The notes under the pieces: model-generated
Told to the model about the DNA's origin: nothing
The model's database searches: none
What the model saw: only the letters and a program-made list of their open reading frames with translations
DNA from: Burkholderia sp. IMCC1007
GTDB lineage: Bacteria > Pseudomonadota > Gammaproteobacteria > Burkholderiales > Burkholderiaceae
Direction: 5' to 3'
NCBI RefSeq assembly: GCF_027257875.1
Contig: NZ_JAPVQY010000017.1
Location: forward strand, 75,481-121,543
Length of the DNA: 46,063 nt
Made by a program: the position numbers and the translations under genes
In this document: in pieces, positions 24,918 to 33,782 of the stretch
Layout of the letters: every line of letters starts with the position of its first letter
How positions within the stretch are numbered: the first letter of the stretch is position 1

Positions 24918-26189
24918 ATGTCCAGCGCAGCTCGTCATCCGAAACTCACGCGTCGCGGTATGCGTCGCCAGCAAGGCGCCGTCGCGATCATCGTTGGCCT
25001 CGCACTGGCGGTGATGATCGGGTTCGTCGGTCTCGCGCTGGACCTTGGCAAGCTGTACGTCACGCGCAGCGAACTGCAGAACAGCGCCGACGCATGCGCG
25101 CTGTCCGCTGCGCGCGACCTGACTTCGGCCATCAGCCTGCAGGTCGCGGAAGCGGACGGCATTGCGGCCGGCCACTCGAATTTCGCGTTCTTTCAGCAGA
25201 ACGCGGTACAGATGCAGACGGATTCGAACGTGACGTTCAGCGATTCGCTGACCAATCCGTTCCTGACCAAGACGGCGGTCGCCACGCCGGCGAACATCAA
25301 GTATGTGAAGTGCACCGCCCAGTTGACCAACATCGCGCACTGGTTCATCGAGGTGCTCAATACGATTCCCGGCGTGCAGGTCGCGAACGCGGCGCAGGTC
25401 TCGGCGAGTGCGATCGCGACGGTGGGCGCGGGGCAGACGACCTGTGCGATTCCGGTGTTCGTGTGTCGTGCGGCGGCCAGCGCGCCGTATAAGGTCGGCG
25501 ACTGGATCTCGTCGCCGTCCGGCTCGTCGACGACGTACGGGCCCGGCAACTTCGGTTGGGCGGCGCTCGACGGTTCGACGGACGAACCGACCATCGCCAA
25601 CGAACTGTCGGGCAATACCTGCAACATCACGTCGCCGCCCACCCTCGGTTCGACGGGCCTGAAGGCCGCGTCGCTGCGCGCGTGGAATACCCGCTTCGGC
25701 ATCTATACGAACGGCGCCAACGGTTCGAGCGGCCAGCCGGACTTCACCGGCTACGCGTACGTCGGCCCCAACTACGGACCGCCGGGAACCGCGGGCATCG
25801 TCGGCGACGCGTACACGCAGTTCGTGCTCGATCGCGCGGGCTTCAAGTCCTACCAGGGCGACGGCACGCCGCCGAGCGGCAGCGGCATCGCGACCAACGG
25901 GTCCTACCCGGCCAGCAACTACCAGACGTTCGGCGGCGACCGCCGGGTCGCGCTTGCCCCCGAGGGCGACTGCTCGACGCTGAACGGGGCAAGCAACCAG
26001 CTGACCGTCACGCAGTGGGACTGCGTGCTGATGCTCGATCCGCTGCCGTTCAGCCCGGGCGCCGGTGGGGTCGTCGCGCATCTCGAATTCCTCGGCTCGG
26101 CGTCGTCCGGCAACACGCCTTGCGCGACACACGGTTTGCCGGGCAGCGGCAGCTCGGTCGGCCTCAAGGTGCCGATGCTCGTTCAATAG
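24918..26189 (+). CDS. TadG-like pilus-associated protein
   Basis: The 423-residue protein has a basic N-terminus (RRGMRRQQGAVAIIVGLALAVMIGFVGLALDLGKLYVTRSELQNSADACALSAARDL), the signature of the TadE/G-like group, with one transmembrane helix and a large secreted domain rich in Ser, Thr, Gly and Asn. The position after the Gly has no Glu at +5, so peptidase cleavage is doubtful. No VWA domain is evident, unlike some TadG proteins. Several Cys residues in the secreted part could form disulfides. It would be a membrane-tethered minor pilus or assembly component. GGGAGAACGCC upstream supports the start at 24918. Confidence 0.88.
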   Translation: MSSAARHPKLTRRGMRRQQGAVAIIVGLALAVMIGFVGLALDLGKLYVTRSELQNSADACALSAARDLTSAISLQVAEADGIAAGHSNFAFFQQNAVQMQTDSNVTFSDSLTNPFLTKTAVATPANIKYVKCTAQLTNIAHWFIEVLNTIPGVQVANAAQVSASAIATVGAGQTTCAIPVFVCRAAASAPYKVGDWISSPSGSSTTYGPGNFGWAALDGSTDEPTIANELSGNTCNITSPPTLGSTGLKAASLRAWNTRFGIYTNGANGSSGQPDFTGYAYVGPNYGPPGTAGIVGDAYTQFVLDRAGFKSYQGDGTPPSGSGIATNGSYPASNYQTFGGDRRVALAPEGDCSTLNGASNQLTVTQWDCVLMLDPLPFSPGAGGVVAHLEFLGSASSGNTPCATHGLPGSGSSVGLKVPMLVQ

Positions 26190-26202
26190 AGGAGACGCGA
26201 TC

Positions 26203-26736
26203 ATGAACAGGCTCCCGATTCGCCGGTCACGCATGCGCGGTGTCGCCGCGGTCGAATTCGCGCTCGTACTGATGCCGATGGTGGTACTTGCGACGGGCGT
26301 GGCCGAGTTCGGCCGCGCGATCTACCAGTACGAGACGCTGACCAAGGCGACGCGCAACGCGGCGCGCTACCTGTCGGTCTATCTGCCGAGCGACAGCGCG
26401 TATCCGCTCGCGGCGGCGCAGTGCCTGGTCGTCTACGGCAACACGACCTGCGGCGCTGCCGGCACCGAGCTGGTGCCGGGGCTCACGACGTCGATGGTGA
26501 TCGTCTGCGATGCCGCGCATTCGACCGATTGCGGCGACGCATCCGATCCGCCGCAGTTCGCGAACCTGCCGACCTACGACTCGACCAACAACTCGGCAAG
26601 CGGCACGGCGACCGGCAGCATCAACGTCGTCGAGGTGAAGGTGAAGGGCTATCAGTACCAGCCGATTCCGGCGTACCCGGGGTTGTCCTCGATCACCTTC
26701 GGCAACATCGTCACCGTGATGAGGCAAGTGTCATGA
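26203..26736 (+). CDS. TadE-like pseudopilin
   Basis: The 177-residue protein has a basic leader ending RMRG, then VAAVEFALVLMPMVVLATGVAEFGRAIYQYETL, with Glu at +5 after the Gly, as in TadE/TadF pseudopilins processed by TadV. The domain after the helix has four Cys residues and should lie in the periplasm. It sits 13 bp after the tadG-like gene, with GAGGAGACGCG upstream of the ATG, and its stop overlaps the next start in ATGA. It is probably a minor pilus subunit or initiator of assembly. Confidence 0.9.
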   Translation: MNRLPIRRSRMRGVAAVEFALVLMPMVVLATGVAEFGRAIYQYETLTKATRNAARYLSVYLPSDSAYPLAAAQCLVVYGNTTCGAAGTELVPGLTTSMVIVCDAAHSTDCGDASDPPQFANLPTYDSTNNSASGTATGSINVVEVKVKGYQYQPIPAYPGLSSITFGNIVTVMRQVS

Positions 26737-27176
26737 ATACGCGCCCCCTTCCGCCGTCGCGCCGCCGCGGCCAACGCGGCGCGACGATCGTCGAGTTCGC
26801 GCTGATCGCGTCGATGCTGATCATGCTGCTGATCGGCGTGTTCGAATTCGGGCGCGTGCTGTTCTACTGGAACACAGCGAGCGAGGCCTTGCGGCTCGGC
26901 GCCCGTACCGCGATCGTCTGCGACGTGAATGCCGCCGGCGTCGTGAAGCGCGTGAAGTCGCTGTTGCCGATCCTGGCGAACTCGAACGTGTCGGTGAGCT
27001 ACTCGCCGACGGGTTGCGACGTGAGTTCCTGCTCGTTCGTGACCGTGAGCGTCACCAACGTCAACGTCAGGACGATGATTCCGATCGCGAACTTCGCGAT
27101 CAAGATGCCGCCGTTCACCACCACGCTGCCGCGGGAAAGCCTGAATTCCGCGACGGGTGGCACCGCCTGTCAATAA
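26733..27176 (+). CDS. TadE/TadF-like pseudopilin
   Basis: The 147-residue protein has a basic leader RRRGQRG followed by ATIVEFALIASMLIMLLIGVFEFGRVLFYWNTASEAL, again with Glu at +5. The periplasmic part has four Cys residues, and FVTVSVTNVNVRTM is typical of the TadE-like C-terminal half. The ATG overlaps the stop of the previous pseudopilin gene (ATGA), so the two are coupled and their products may form a pair, as TadE and TadF do. Which of the two corresponds to TadE and which to TadF cannot be decided by eye. Confidence 0.9.
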   Translation: MNTRPLPPSRRRGQRGATIVEFALIASMLIMLLIGVFEFGRVLFYWNTASEALRLGARTAIVCDVNAAGVVKRVKSLLPILANSNVSVSYSPTGCDVSSCSFVTVSVTNVNVRTMIPIANFAIKMPPFTTTLPRESLNSATGGTACQ

Positions 27177-27197
27177 CTGAATCGACGAGGCACCGTC

Positions 27198-28406
27198 ATG
27201 ATCAATATCCTCGTAGCTTCCGACGATACGGCCCGGCTCACGCAAATCGCGCGCCTCGTCAGCGACAGCGGACGCTATCGCGTGACCCGCGCGGCCGGCC
27301 GACCGTCGCAGATCGAGCACCGCACCGACGGACTCGACGCCTTCGACGTCCTGCTGGTCGACGGCGCGACGGCCGATGCGGCCGAGCTGTCCGCGGTCGA
27401 GCGAATCTGCCGGCTGCACCCGGGCCTGACCGGCATCCTGGTGACCGCCGATGCATCGCCGGGCGTGTTGCTGGAAGCGATGCGCGCCGGCGTGCGCGAT
27501 GTGCTTCAGTGGCCGCTCGACCCCGCCATGCTCGCCCGTGCGCTCGAACGTGCCGCCGCGCAAAGCACGCGGCGCGATGCAGACGATACGCGCTTCGTGT
27601 CGTTCATGTCGTGCAAGGGTGGTGCGGGCACGAGCTTCGCGGCGAGCAACGTCGCGTACGAGATCGCCGAAGGACACAAGCGCCGTGTGCTGCTGGTCGA
27701 TCTGAACCAGCAGTTCGCGGATGCCGCATTCCTCGTCAGTGACGAGACGCCGCCGTCGACGCTGCCGCAACTGTGCGCGCAGATCGAGCGGCTCGACGGC
27801 CCGTTCCTCGACGCGAGCGTCGCGCACGTGACGCCGACGTTCCACGTGCTCGCGGGCGCGGGTGATCCGGTCAAGGCCGCGGAGATGCGCGAGGACGCGC
27901 TCGAATGGATCCTCGGCGTCGCGTCGCCGCGCTACGACTTCGTGATCTTCGACATCGGCGTGAGCATCAATCCGCTGTCGATCGTCGCGCTGGATCGCAG
28001 CGACCAGATCCAGCTCGTGCTGCAGCCCGCGATGCCGCACGTGCGCGCGGGCCGCCGGCTGCTCGAGATTCTCGTGTCGCTCGGCTACTCGACCGACCAG
28101 ATGCGGCTCGTGGTGAACCGGCTGACTCGCGCGGGCGAACGCACCCGCACCGCGCTCGAGGAAGTGCTCGGCCTGCACGCCAGCTGCACGATTCCCGACG
28201 ATGCCGAGACCGTGCGCGAAGCGCTCGACCAGGGCAATCCGGCCTCGCGTGTCGCACGCGGCGCCGCGGTGACGCGTGCGCTGCAGGCCTGCGCGAAGCA
28301 GATCGTCGAAGGCGACGTGCGCCACTCGCACGGTGCGGTCAGCAGCGAACCGTTGATGTCCCGGCTGTTCGGCCGCAAGGCCACGCCGAAGCTCAAGTCC
28401 ATGTAA
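27198..28406 (+). CDS. cpaE: Pilus localisation ATPase CpaE/TadZ
   Basis: The 402-residue protein has an N-terminal receiver-like domain (about 1-120, without a complete phospho-acceptor set) and a C-terminal MinD/ParA-like ATPase with the deviant Walker A CKGGAGTSF (139-147; Gly and Thr in the positions where canonical MinD has Gly-Lys-Thr/Ser), followed by VLLVDLNQQFADAAFL and FVIFDIGVSINPL. This is the TadZ plan: it places the pilus machine at a cell site and recruits TadA. It starts 21 bp after the second pseudopilin gene and ends 19 bp before tadA. Confidence 0.93.
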   Translation: MINILVASDDTARLTQIARLVSDSGRYRVTRAAGRPSQIEHRTDGLDAFDVLLVDGATADAAELSAVERICRLHPGLTGILVTADASPGVLLEAMRAGVRDVLQWPLDPAMLARALERAAAQSTRRDADDTRFVSFMSCKGGAGTSFAASNVAYEIAEGHKRRVLLVDLNQQFADAAFLVSDETPPSTLPQLCAQIERLDGPFLDASVAHVTPTFHVLAGAGDPVKAAEMREDALEWILGVASPRYDFVIFDIGVSINPLSIVALDRSDQIQLVLQPAMPHVRAGRRLLEILVSLGYSTDQMRLVVNRLTRAGERTRTALEEVLGLHASCTIPDDAETVREALDQGNPASRVARGAAVTRALQACAKQIVEGDVRHSHGAVSSEPLMSRLFGRKATPKLKSM

Positions 28407-28425
28407 ATCTCTCGGGGAAACCATC

Positions 28426-29793
28426 ATGTCATTGCGCGAACAGATGTCCTTGTATCGGGCTCAGCCGCAGGCGGCTGGCACCGAACCGGTTGCGTCGACG
28501 CACTCGTCGGTACGCGATGCTTATCAGAAGCTGCGCCGTGAAATTCACCTGGCGGTGCTCGAGCGGGTCGAGCTGGAGCGCCTGTCGCGCATGCCGCAGG
28601 ATCAGATCCGGCAGGAAATCGCCGCGCTGATTTCGCGGATTCTCGACGAGGACCGGATGCCGGCGAACGACATCGAGCGGCGCCAGCTCGCGATCGACAT
28701 CTACGACGAGATGTTCGGCTTCGGTCCGCTCGAACCGTTGCTGCGCGACCCCGGTATCTCCGACATTCTCGTGAACACCTGCCGGCAGGTCTATGTCGAG
28801 CGCTGCGGCCAGCTGGAGCTGACCGACGTGACGTTCTACGACGACGCGCACCTGATGAAGGTGATCGAGAAGATCGTGTCGCGGGTCGGGCGCCGCATCG
28901 ACGAATCGAGCCCGATGGTCGACGCGCGGCTGCCGGACGGCTCGCGCGTGAACGCGATCATCCCGCCGTCGGCGATCGACGGGCCGCTGATGTCGATCCG
29001 TCGTTTCGCGGTCAACCCGCTGAAGATGGACGACCTCGTCAGTTACCAGAGTCTCACGCCGCCGATGGCCGAGCTGCTCGATGCACTCGCCCGCGCGAAA
29101 GTGAACGTGCTGGTGTCGGGCGGTACCGGCAGCGGCAAGACGACGCTGCTCAACATCCTGTCGGGCTTCATTCCGCGCTCGGAACGGATCGTGACGATCG
29201 AGGATGCGGCCGAGCTGCAGCTGCAGCAGCCGCACGTGCTGCGGCTCGAGACGCGGCCGCCGAACATCGAGGGCAAGGGCGAGATCACGCAGCGTACGCT
29301 CGTGCGCAATGCGCTGCGGATGCGGCCGGACCGAATCATCCTCGGCGAAGTGCGCGGCGCGGAAGCGCTCGACATGCTCAATGCGATGAACACCGGCCAT
29401 GAAGGTTCGCTCGCGACGATCCACGCGAACACGCCGCGCGATGCGCTCACGCGGCTCGAGAACATGATCAGCGTCGGCGGCCTGACGCTGCCGCCGAAGA
29501 CGATGCGCCAGCAGATCGCGTCGGCAATCTCGGTGGTGGTCCAGGCGACGCGGCTCACCGACGGCAAGCGCAAGATCGTCAGCATCCAGGAGCTGACCGG
29601 GATGGAAGGCGACATCATCAACATGCAGGAGATCTTCACGTTCAAGCGCAGCGGCATGGATCGCGACGGCACGGTGCGCGGACACTTCTGCGCGACCGGC
29701 GTGCGGCCGAAGTTCGCCGAGCGGCTGCAGGCGTTCGGCATCAACCTGCCGGATTCGCTGTACGACCCGTCCCGGCACTACGAGACGAACTGA
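28426..29793 (+). CDS. cpaF: Secretion ATPase CpaF/TadA
   Basis: The 455-residue hexameric ATPase of the type II/IV secretion family has an N-terminal regulatory region (to about 200), Walker [10 protein letters not shown] (232-240), an Asp box with IED (258-260), Walker B IILGEVRG (304-311) and the His box [13 protein letters not shown] (323-335). It powers assembly, and perhaps retraction, of the Flp pilus from the cytoplasmic side. ATG at 28426 follows GGGGAAACC. All catalytic motifs appear intact. Its neighbours are tadZ on one side and the membrane platform genes tadB and tadC on the other. Confidence 0.95.
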   Translation: MSLREQMSLYRAQPQAAGTEPVASTHSSVRDAYQKLRREIHLAVLERVELERLSRMPQDQIRQEIAALISRILDEDRMPANDIERRQLAIDIYDEMFGFGPLEPLLRDPGISDILVNTCRQVYVERCGQLELTDVTFYDDAHLMKVIEKIVSRVGRRIDESSPMVDARLPDGSRVNAIIPPSAIDGPLMSIRRFAVNPLKMDDLVSYQSLTPPMAELLDALARAKVNVLVSGGTGSGKTTLLNILSGFIPRSERIVTIEDAAELQLQQPHVLRLETRPPNIEGKGEITQRTLVRNALRMRPDRIILGEVRGAEALDMLNAMNTGHEGSLATIHANTPRDALTRLENMISVGGLTLPPKTMRQQIASAISVVVQATRLTDGKRKIVSIQELTGMEGDIINMQEIFTFKRSGMDRDGTVRGHFCATGVRPKFAERLQAFGINLPDSLYDPSRHYETN

Positions 29794-29826
29794 CGGGCGG
29801 CCGCTGTCCGATCCTGGGGAGGCGAC

Positions 29827-30804
29827 ATGGACTCGATCTTTTACGGTTTTGTGATTCTCACCTTCATCGCGGTCGTGCTCACGATCGAAGGCGCCTATCA
29901 ATGGTGGAACGCGCGGCACGGCGCGGCCGCGCGCCGGATCGAGTCGCGGCTGCGCGCGATGTCGGCCGGCGGCAACGTGCAGGAGGAGCGGCTGTCGATC
30001 CTCAAGAAGCGGATGCTCGACGAGTCGAAGCCGTTCGACCGGCTGCTGATGCGGGTGCCGCGCATCCAGGCGCTTGACCTGATGCTGCAGCAGTCGGGCC
30101 TCGACTGGAGCGTCGCGAAGCTGGCGACGCTGACTGCCGCGTTTCCGGCGGCGGTGGCCCTGATCCTGAGCGTTACCCCGTTGCCGATGCTCGTCGTGCC
30201 GCTCGTTGCGCTGCTGTCCGCGTGCCTGCCGGCGCTGTACCTGACGCGCCATCGCAACCGGCGGATGGCCAAGCTGCAGCGGCAGCTGCCGGACATCTGC
30301 GACATGATCGCGCGCGCGTTGCGTTCCGGCCATTCGTTCACGAGCGCGCTCGGGATGGTCGGCGAGGAGTTTCCCGACCCGATGGGCGGCGAGTTCCGGA
30401 TCACGTTCGACGAGATCAACTACGGCGTGTCGCTGCACGATGCGCTGGTGAACCTCGCGACGCGCGTGCCGGCGCAAGATCTGCGCTACTTCGTGATCGC
30501 GGTGCTGATCCAGCGCGAGACCGGCGGCAATCTCGCGGAACTGCTCGACGGCATCGCGTCGCTGGTGCGCGAACGCTTCAAGCTGTTCGACAAGGTCCGC
30601 GTGCTGTCGGCAGAAGGGCGGCTGTCGGCCTGGATCCTCGGGCTGCTGCCGTTCGGCACCGCCGCCGTGATGGCGCTGGTGAACCGCGAGTTTCTGTCCG
30701 TGCTCTGGACCGACCCGGCGGGGATCAAGATGGTCGGCACCCTGATGGTGTCGATGCTCATGGGTCTCTTCTGGATTCGCCGCATCATCCGGATTCGCGT
30801 CTGA
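29827..30804 (+). CDS. tadB: Inner-membrane platform protein TadB
   Basis: The 325-residue protein has one N-terminal helix (about 5-22), two close hydrophobic segments in the middle (about 95-138) and two at the end (about 270-320). The T2SSF/GspF-type cytoplasmic domain lies between them, with QLPDICDMIARALRSGHSFTSALGMV and IQRETGGNLAELLDGIA, the family signature. It forms the inner-membrane base of the pilus with TadC and contacts TadA. A GGGGAGGCGAC precedes the ATG at 29827. Confidence 0.93.
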   Translation: MDSIFYGFVILTFIAVVLTIEGAYQWWNARHGAAARRIESRLRAMSAGGNVQEERLSILKKRMLDESKPFDRLLMRVPRIQALDLMLQQSGLDWSVAKLATLTAAFPAAVALILSVTPLPMLVVPLVALLSACLPALYLTRHRNRRMAKLQRQLPDICDMIARALRSGHSFTSALGMVGEEFPDPMGGEFRITFDEINYGVSLHDALVNLATRVPAQDLRYFVIAVLIQRETGGNLAELLDGIASLVRERFKLFDKVRVLSAEGRLSAWILGLLPFGTAAVMALVNREFLSVLWTDPAGIKMVGTLMVSMLMGLFWIRRIIRIRV

Positions 30805-30841
30805 CGCGCGTCACAGGCTTCACGAACCTTTCGAGGTTGTC

Positions 30842-31816
30842 ATGCAAAACCTGAGCGTAGTACATACCGTGATGCTGGCCGGCCTGTTCATCTTCGTGGC
30901 CGGCGGCGTGCTCGTCGCGATGCTGGTGTTCGCGCCGCGCAACATGCAACGCCGGATCCAGCAGGCGGGCGGGGCCGCCGTGGGTGTCGGCATCGGCGCG
31001 TCCGACGGCGGCGAATCGACCCCGCGCTGGGTCGAGAAGCTCGTCGAGATGTCGAAGCCGATTTCGAAGCTGTCGTTGCCGCAGGACGGCTGGGAGAACT
31101 CTCCGCTGCGTGTGCGGTTGATGAATGCCGGATGGCGCGATTCGAACGCGGCGGCGCTGTATTTCACGGCGAAGACGCTGCTGGCACTCGCGCTGCCATG
31201 CGCCGCGCTGCTCGCGCTGATCACCACGCGGCTCGCGGAACAGCGCATGCTGCTGTCGTTCATCCTCGTCGCGCTGGCCGGGATCGGCTACTACGTGCCG
31301 AACCTGATCCTGTCGCGGCGGATCGCGGCGCGGCAGCGGGCGATCTTCGAGGACTTTCCGGATGCACTCGATCTGCTGACGGTGTGCGTCGAAGCGGGGC
31401 TCGGGCTCGACGCCGGATTGATGAGGGTGAGCGAGGAACTGCGCTTTCGCAGCGAAGTGGTCGCGAGCGAGTTCGACCTGCTGCTGCTCGAAATGCGTTC
31501 CGGGTTCACGAAGGAAACCGCGCTGCGCAATCTGGCGCTGCGGACCGGTGTCGAGGACATCGAGTCGTTCTGCGCGATGCTGATCCAGGCCGATCGCTTT
31601 GGCACGAGCATCGCCGAATCGCTGCGCGTGCTGTCGGACATGCTGCGTACGCGGCGCCGGATGCGCGCCGAGGAGCGGGCCGCGAAGATCGCGCTGAAGC
31701 TGCTGTTCCCGCTGATCTTCTGCATCTTCCCCGCGCTGATGTGCGTGTTGCTCGGGCCGGCGATGATTCACGTGTATCGCGTGTTGCTGCCGACCTTCGT
31801 CGGCATGTCGCAGTGA
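30842..31816 (+). CDS. tadC: Inner-membrane platform protein TadC
   Basis: The 324-residue protein repeats the GspF-type plan of TadB: an N-terminal helix (about 10-30), a hydrophobic pair around residues 105-155, a cytoplasmic domain with EDFPDALDLLTVCVEAGLGLDAGLMRVSEEL and SFCAMLIQADRFGTSIAESLRVLSD, and a terminal helix pair (about 275-320). FEDFPDALDLL is usual for TadC. It starts 37 bp after tadB with CGAGGTTGTC upstream. It is the last recognisable gene of the pilus operon; no tadD follows. Confidence 0.93.
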   Translation: MQNLSVVHTVMLAGLFIFVAGGVLVAMLVFAPRNMQRRIQQAGGAAVGVGIGASDGGESTPRWVEKLVEMSKPISKLSLPQDGWENSPLRVRLMNAGWRDSNAAALYFTAKTLLALALPCAALLALITTRLAEQRMLLSFILVALAGIGYYVPNLILSRRIAARQRAIFEDFPDALDLLTVCVEAGLGLDAGLMRVSEELRFRSEVVASEFDLLLLEMRSGFTKETALRNLALRTGVEDIESFCAMLIQADRFGTSIAESLRVLSDMLRTRRRMRAEERAAKIALKLLFPLIFCIFPALMCVLLGPAMIHVYRVLLPTFVGMSQ

Positions 31817-32278
31817 GCATCCCGAGCGACCGCATGTGACGGACGTAACGGGAGCAACGGAATTCGTGTGTCGGCTCGGCAGCACCGCCTGGCCGGCACG
31901 ACCACCGTCTTCATGGGAGGCTCCTTCTCCCCCCCGGGCGGCGTCGCGAGACAGGTTGATCATAGCGGCGTCAATGCAACCCGGACCCATGGTCGACCCT
32001 GGACACAGCCGTAGTCCACTGCCCGCGCGGGTGGCCCCCTACGGCTATCGATGCAACCGCAGGCAAGCAACCGACCGTGACGGAACGAGGCCCGTACGAC
32101 CTCGTTCGCGTTACCGGCCGGCGTCTCGGCAGTCTCCGTGAGTCGCTGATCGACCGCGCGATGCACGGCGGGCGCGCAGACGACGTTCCGCACATCGAAT
32201 TCTGCCCGGTGCTGTCCGCCGGCGTCGCGTGTCAATACGCCGCTCGCTCGTCGTCCGCAAGCAGCAACACGCTCCCCG
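31817..32278. other. Gene-free stretch after the pilus operon
   Basis: These 462 bp separate tadC from the convergent beta-lactamase-like gene. I see no supportable gene. The stretch contains a perfect 7-bp inverted repeat, AACGAGG (32084-32090) and CCTCGTT (32100-32106), with a 9-nt loop and no T-run. It is a weak terminator candidate for either operon. Confidence 0.5.
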
Positions 32279-33535
32279 TCACGGCCGCCCCTCGCTCGGT
32301 ACGTCCGCTGCCTTGCTGAGCTCGCCCATGATGATCCGCGCGATCTGGTTGGCCGGTGCGTGTCCGTCGGGAGCGGCCGCCGTGTTCGTCCACGTGACGA
32401 TCGTCGTCTGCGTGAGCGGATCGTAGCCCGCAAAGGTATTGAAACCCGGTATTTCGCCGGTATGCCCGTAAAACGTGCCGAACTTCGCGAGCCCCATGCA
32501 GTAACTCGCCGCCGCCGGATCCGACGGATCGGTCGACGTGCAGCTCGCGAGCCGCTGCGCCTGCAGGTCGGCATTCAGGTATCCGCCGCCGACCATCCGC
32601 TGCACGTATGCGCCCAGCTCCGTCGCGGTCGAGATCCCGGAGCCGGCCGTCCAGGCCCACGACGTATTGACGGTCGTCACGTCGGTCGGCTGCAGCGTGC
32701 CGTTCGCGGCGGCCGCCTGGCGTGCCGGCGACAGCGCATCGCTGTCGATCGTCTCGGTATTGGTGCCCCACTGGTAACCGTGCGGCGCCGGCGCGGGCAG
32801 CGCCGTATTGTCCTGCGGCGGCAGCGAGGTTTCCGTCAGGCCGAGCGGCGCGAACAGACGCGTCCGGATCGCATCGGCGGCGCTCATGCCGGTGAGCTGT
32901 TCGATGATCAGGCCGAGCAGCACCGTATTCGTGTTCGAGTAGCGAAAGTCCGCGCCCGGCGCGAAATAGACGGGCTGGTTCTCCGCGATGCTCAACAGTT
33001 CGCCGGTGGTCCACACCTTGTCCGGCTGCGCATCGAGCGTCTGGTTGAACGCGAGACTCGTCGAGTAGTTGTAGAGGCCGCTGCGCATCGTCAGCAACTG
33101 CTCGATCGTGATCGAGTCGCCGTTCGGCACGTTCGCGACGTACTGGCTGACGTGATCGGTCAGCTTCAGTTTGCCCTCCTGGACGAGTTGCAGGATCACG
33201 GTGCCCGTCCAGGTCTTCGTCACGCTGCCGATGCGAAAATGCGCGTTCGTCGGAATCGGCGTATTGGTGCCGCGCACGGCGGTGCCGAACGACGCGAGCC
33301 AGTTGCCGTGCGGCGACTGCACATAGACGACCGCGCCGGGCGTCATCGTCTGCGCGAGCAACGCGTTGATCTGCGGGCGCGCCTCGGTCGCGTAAGCCGG
33401 TTCGTCGGAGTTGACGTCGCCGCCGCAGGCGGTGACGGCGATGCCGACGGCCAGCGCCGGCGCAAGTGCCGCCACGCGATGCATCAGCCGCTTCGTGGCG
33501 CGCGGGAAAAGCGGGGGAGGAGCAAAAGTTGTCAT
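32279..33535 (-). CDS. Serine beta-lactamase/DD-peptidase-like lipoprotein
   Basis: The 418-residue protein belongs to the beta-lactamase/class C penicillin-binding-like family (PF00144 type). It has the nucleophile motif SVTK (104-107), YSN (199-201) and a C-terminal HTGEIPG in place of KTG. The signal peptide ends in the lipobox AVTAC, so Cys37 would be lipidated. Residues 85-95 (TAVRGTNTPIPT) lead into the conserved HFRIGSVTKTWTG. AGGAAGGGA upstream of the ATG at 33535 supports this start. Members include D-aminopeptidases, DD-peptidases and esterases, so hydrolysis of a D-amino-acid peptide or ester is likely but beta-lactam resistance should not be assumed. It is a single-gene unit. Confidence 0.88.
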   Translation of the reverse strand: MTTFAPPPLFPRATKRLMHRVAALAPALAVGIAVTACGGDVNSDEPAYATEARPQINALLAQTMTPGAVVYVQSPHGNWLASFGTAVRGTNTPIPTNAHFRIGSVTKTWTGTVILQLVQEGKLKLTDHVSQYVANVPNGDSITIEQLLTMRSGLYNYSTSLAFNQTLDAQPDKVWTTGELLSIAENQPVYFAPGADFRYSNTNTVLLGLIIEQLTGMSAADAIRTRLFAPLGLTETSLPPQDNTALPAPAPHGYQWGTNTETIDSDALSPARQAAAANGTLQPTDVTTVNTSWAWTAGSGISTATELGAYVQRMVGGGYLNADLQAQRLASCTSTDPSDPAAASYCMGLAKFGTFYGHTGEIPGFNTFAGYDPLTQTTIVTWTNTAAAPDGHAPANQIARIIMGELSKAADVPSEGRP

Positions 33536-33782
33536 CGCGTGTTCCCTTCCTGTTCGTGATGCGTTGGCCTCCTTGCCATCTCCAGAACTATAGGACACGC
33601 ATCCCGCGGCGAACGATGCGTTTATTCGTCGGATGAATGGGTGCGGGGAGGCGGGCCGGGTTCGCGCGTCACGGGAAGTGATGACGTCACGCAGCGCCAT
33701 TCGCGTGCCTGCGGCCAGTTCGCATGAACGGTCTGGCCGGCCTGCGGCGCGACCCATCTGAGCAATACACGAGCACCTCTAC

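Noticed and set aside
22620..24919. Two long open frames antisense to the secretin
   Set aside because: The secretin has all family motifs and operon context; the antisense products have no recognisable domain.
32084..32106. Inverted repeat as the terminator of the pilus operon
   Set aside because: The stem is only 7 bp, lies 270 bp after tadC and has no T-run.
32279..33535. Calling the beta-lactamase-like gene an antibiotic-resistance gene (ampC)
   Set aside because: SVTK and YSN are shared by many esterases and DD-peptidases of this family, the third motif is HTG and not KTG, and it is a lipoprotein without an adjacent AmpR-type regulator.
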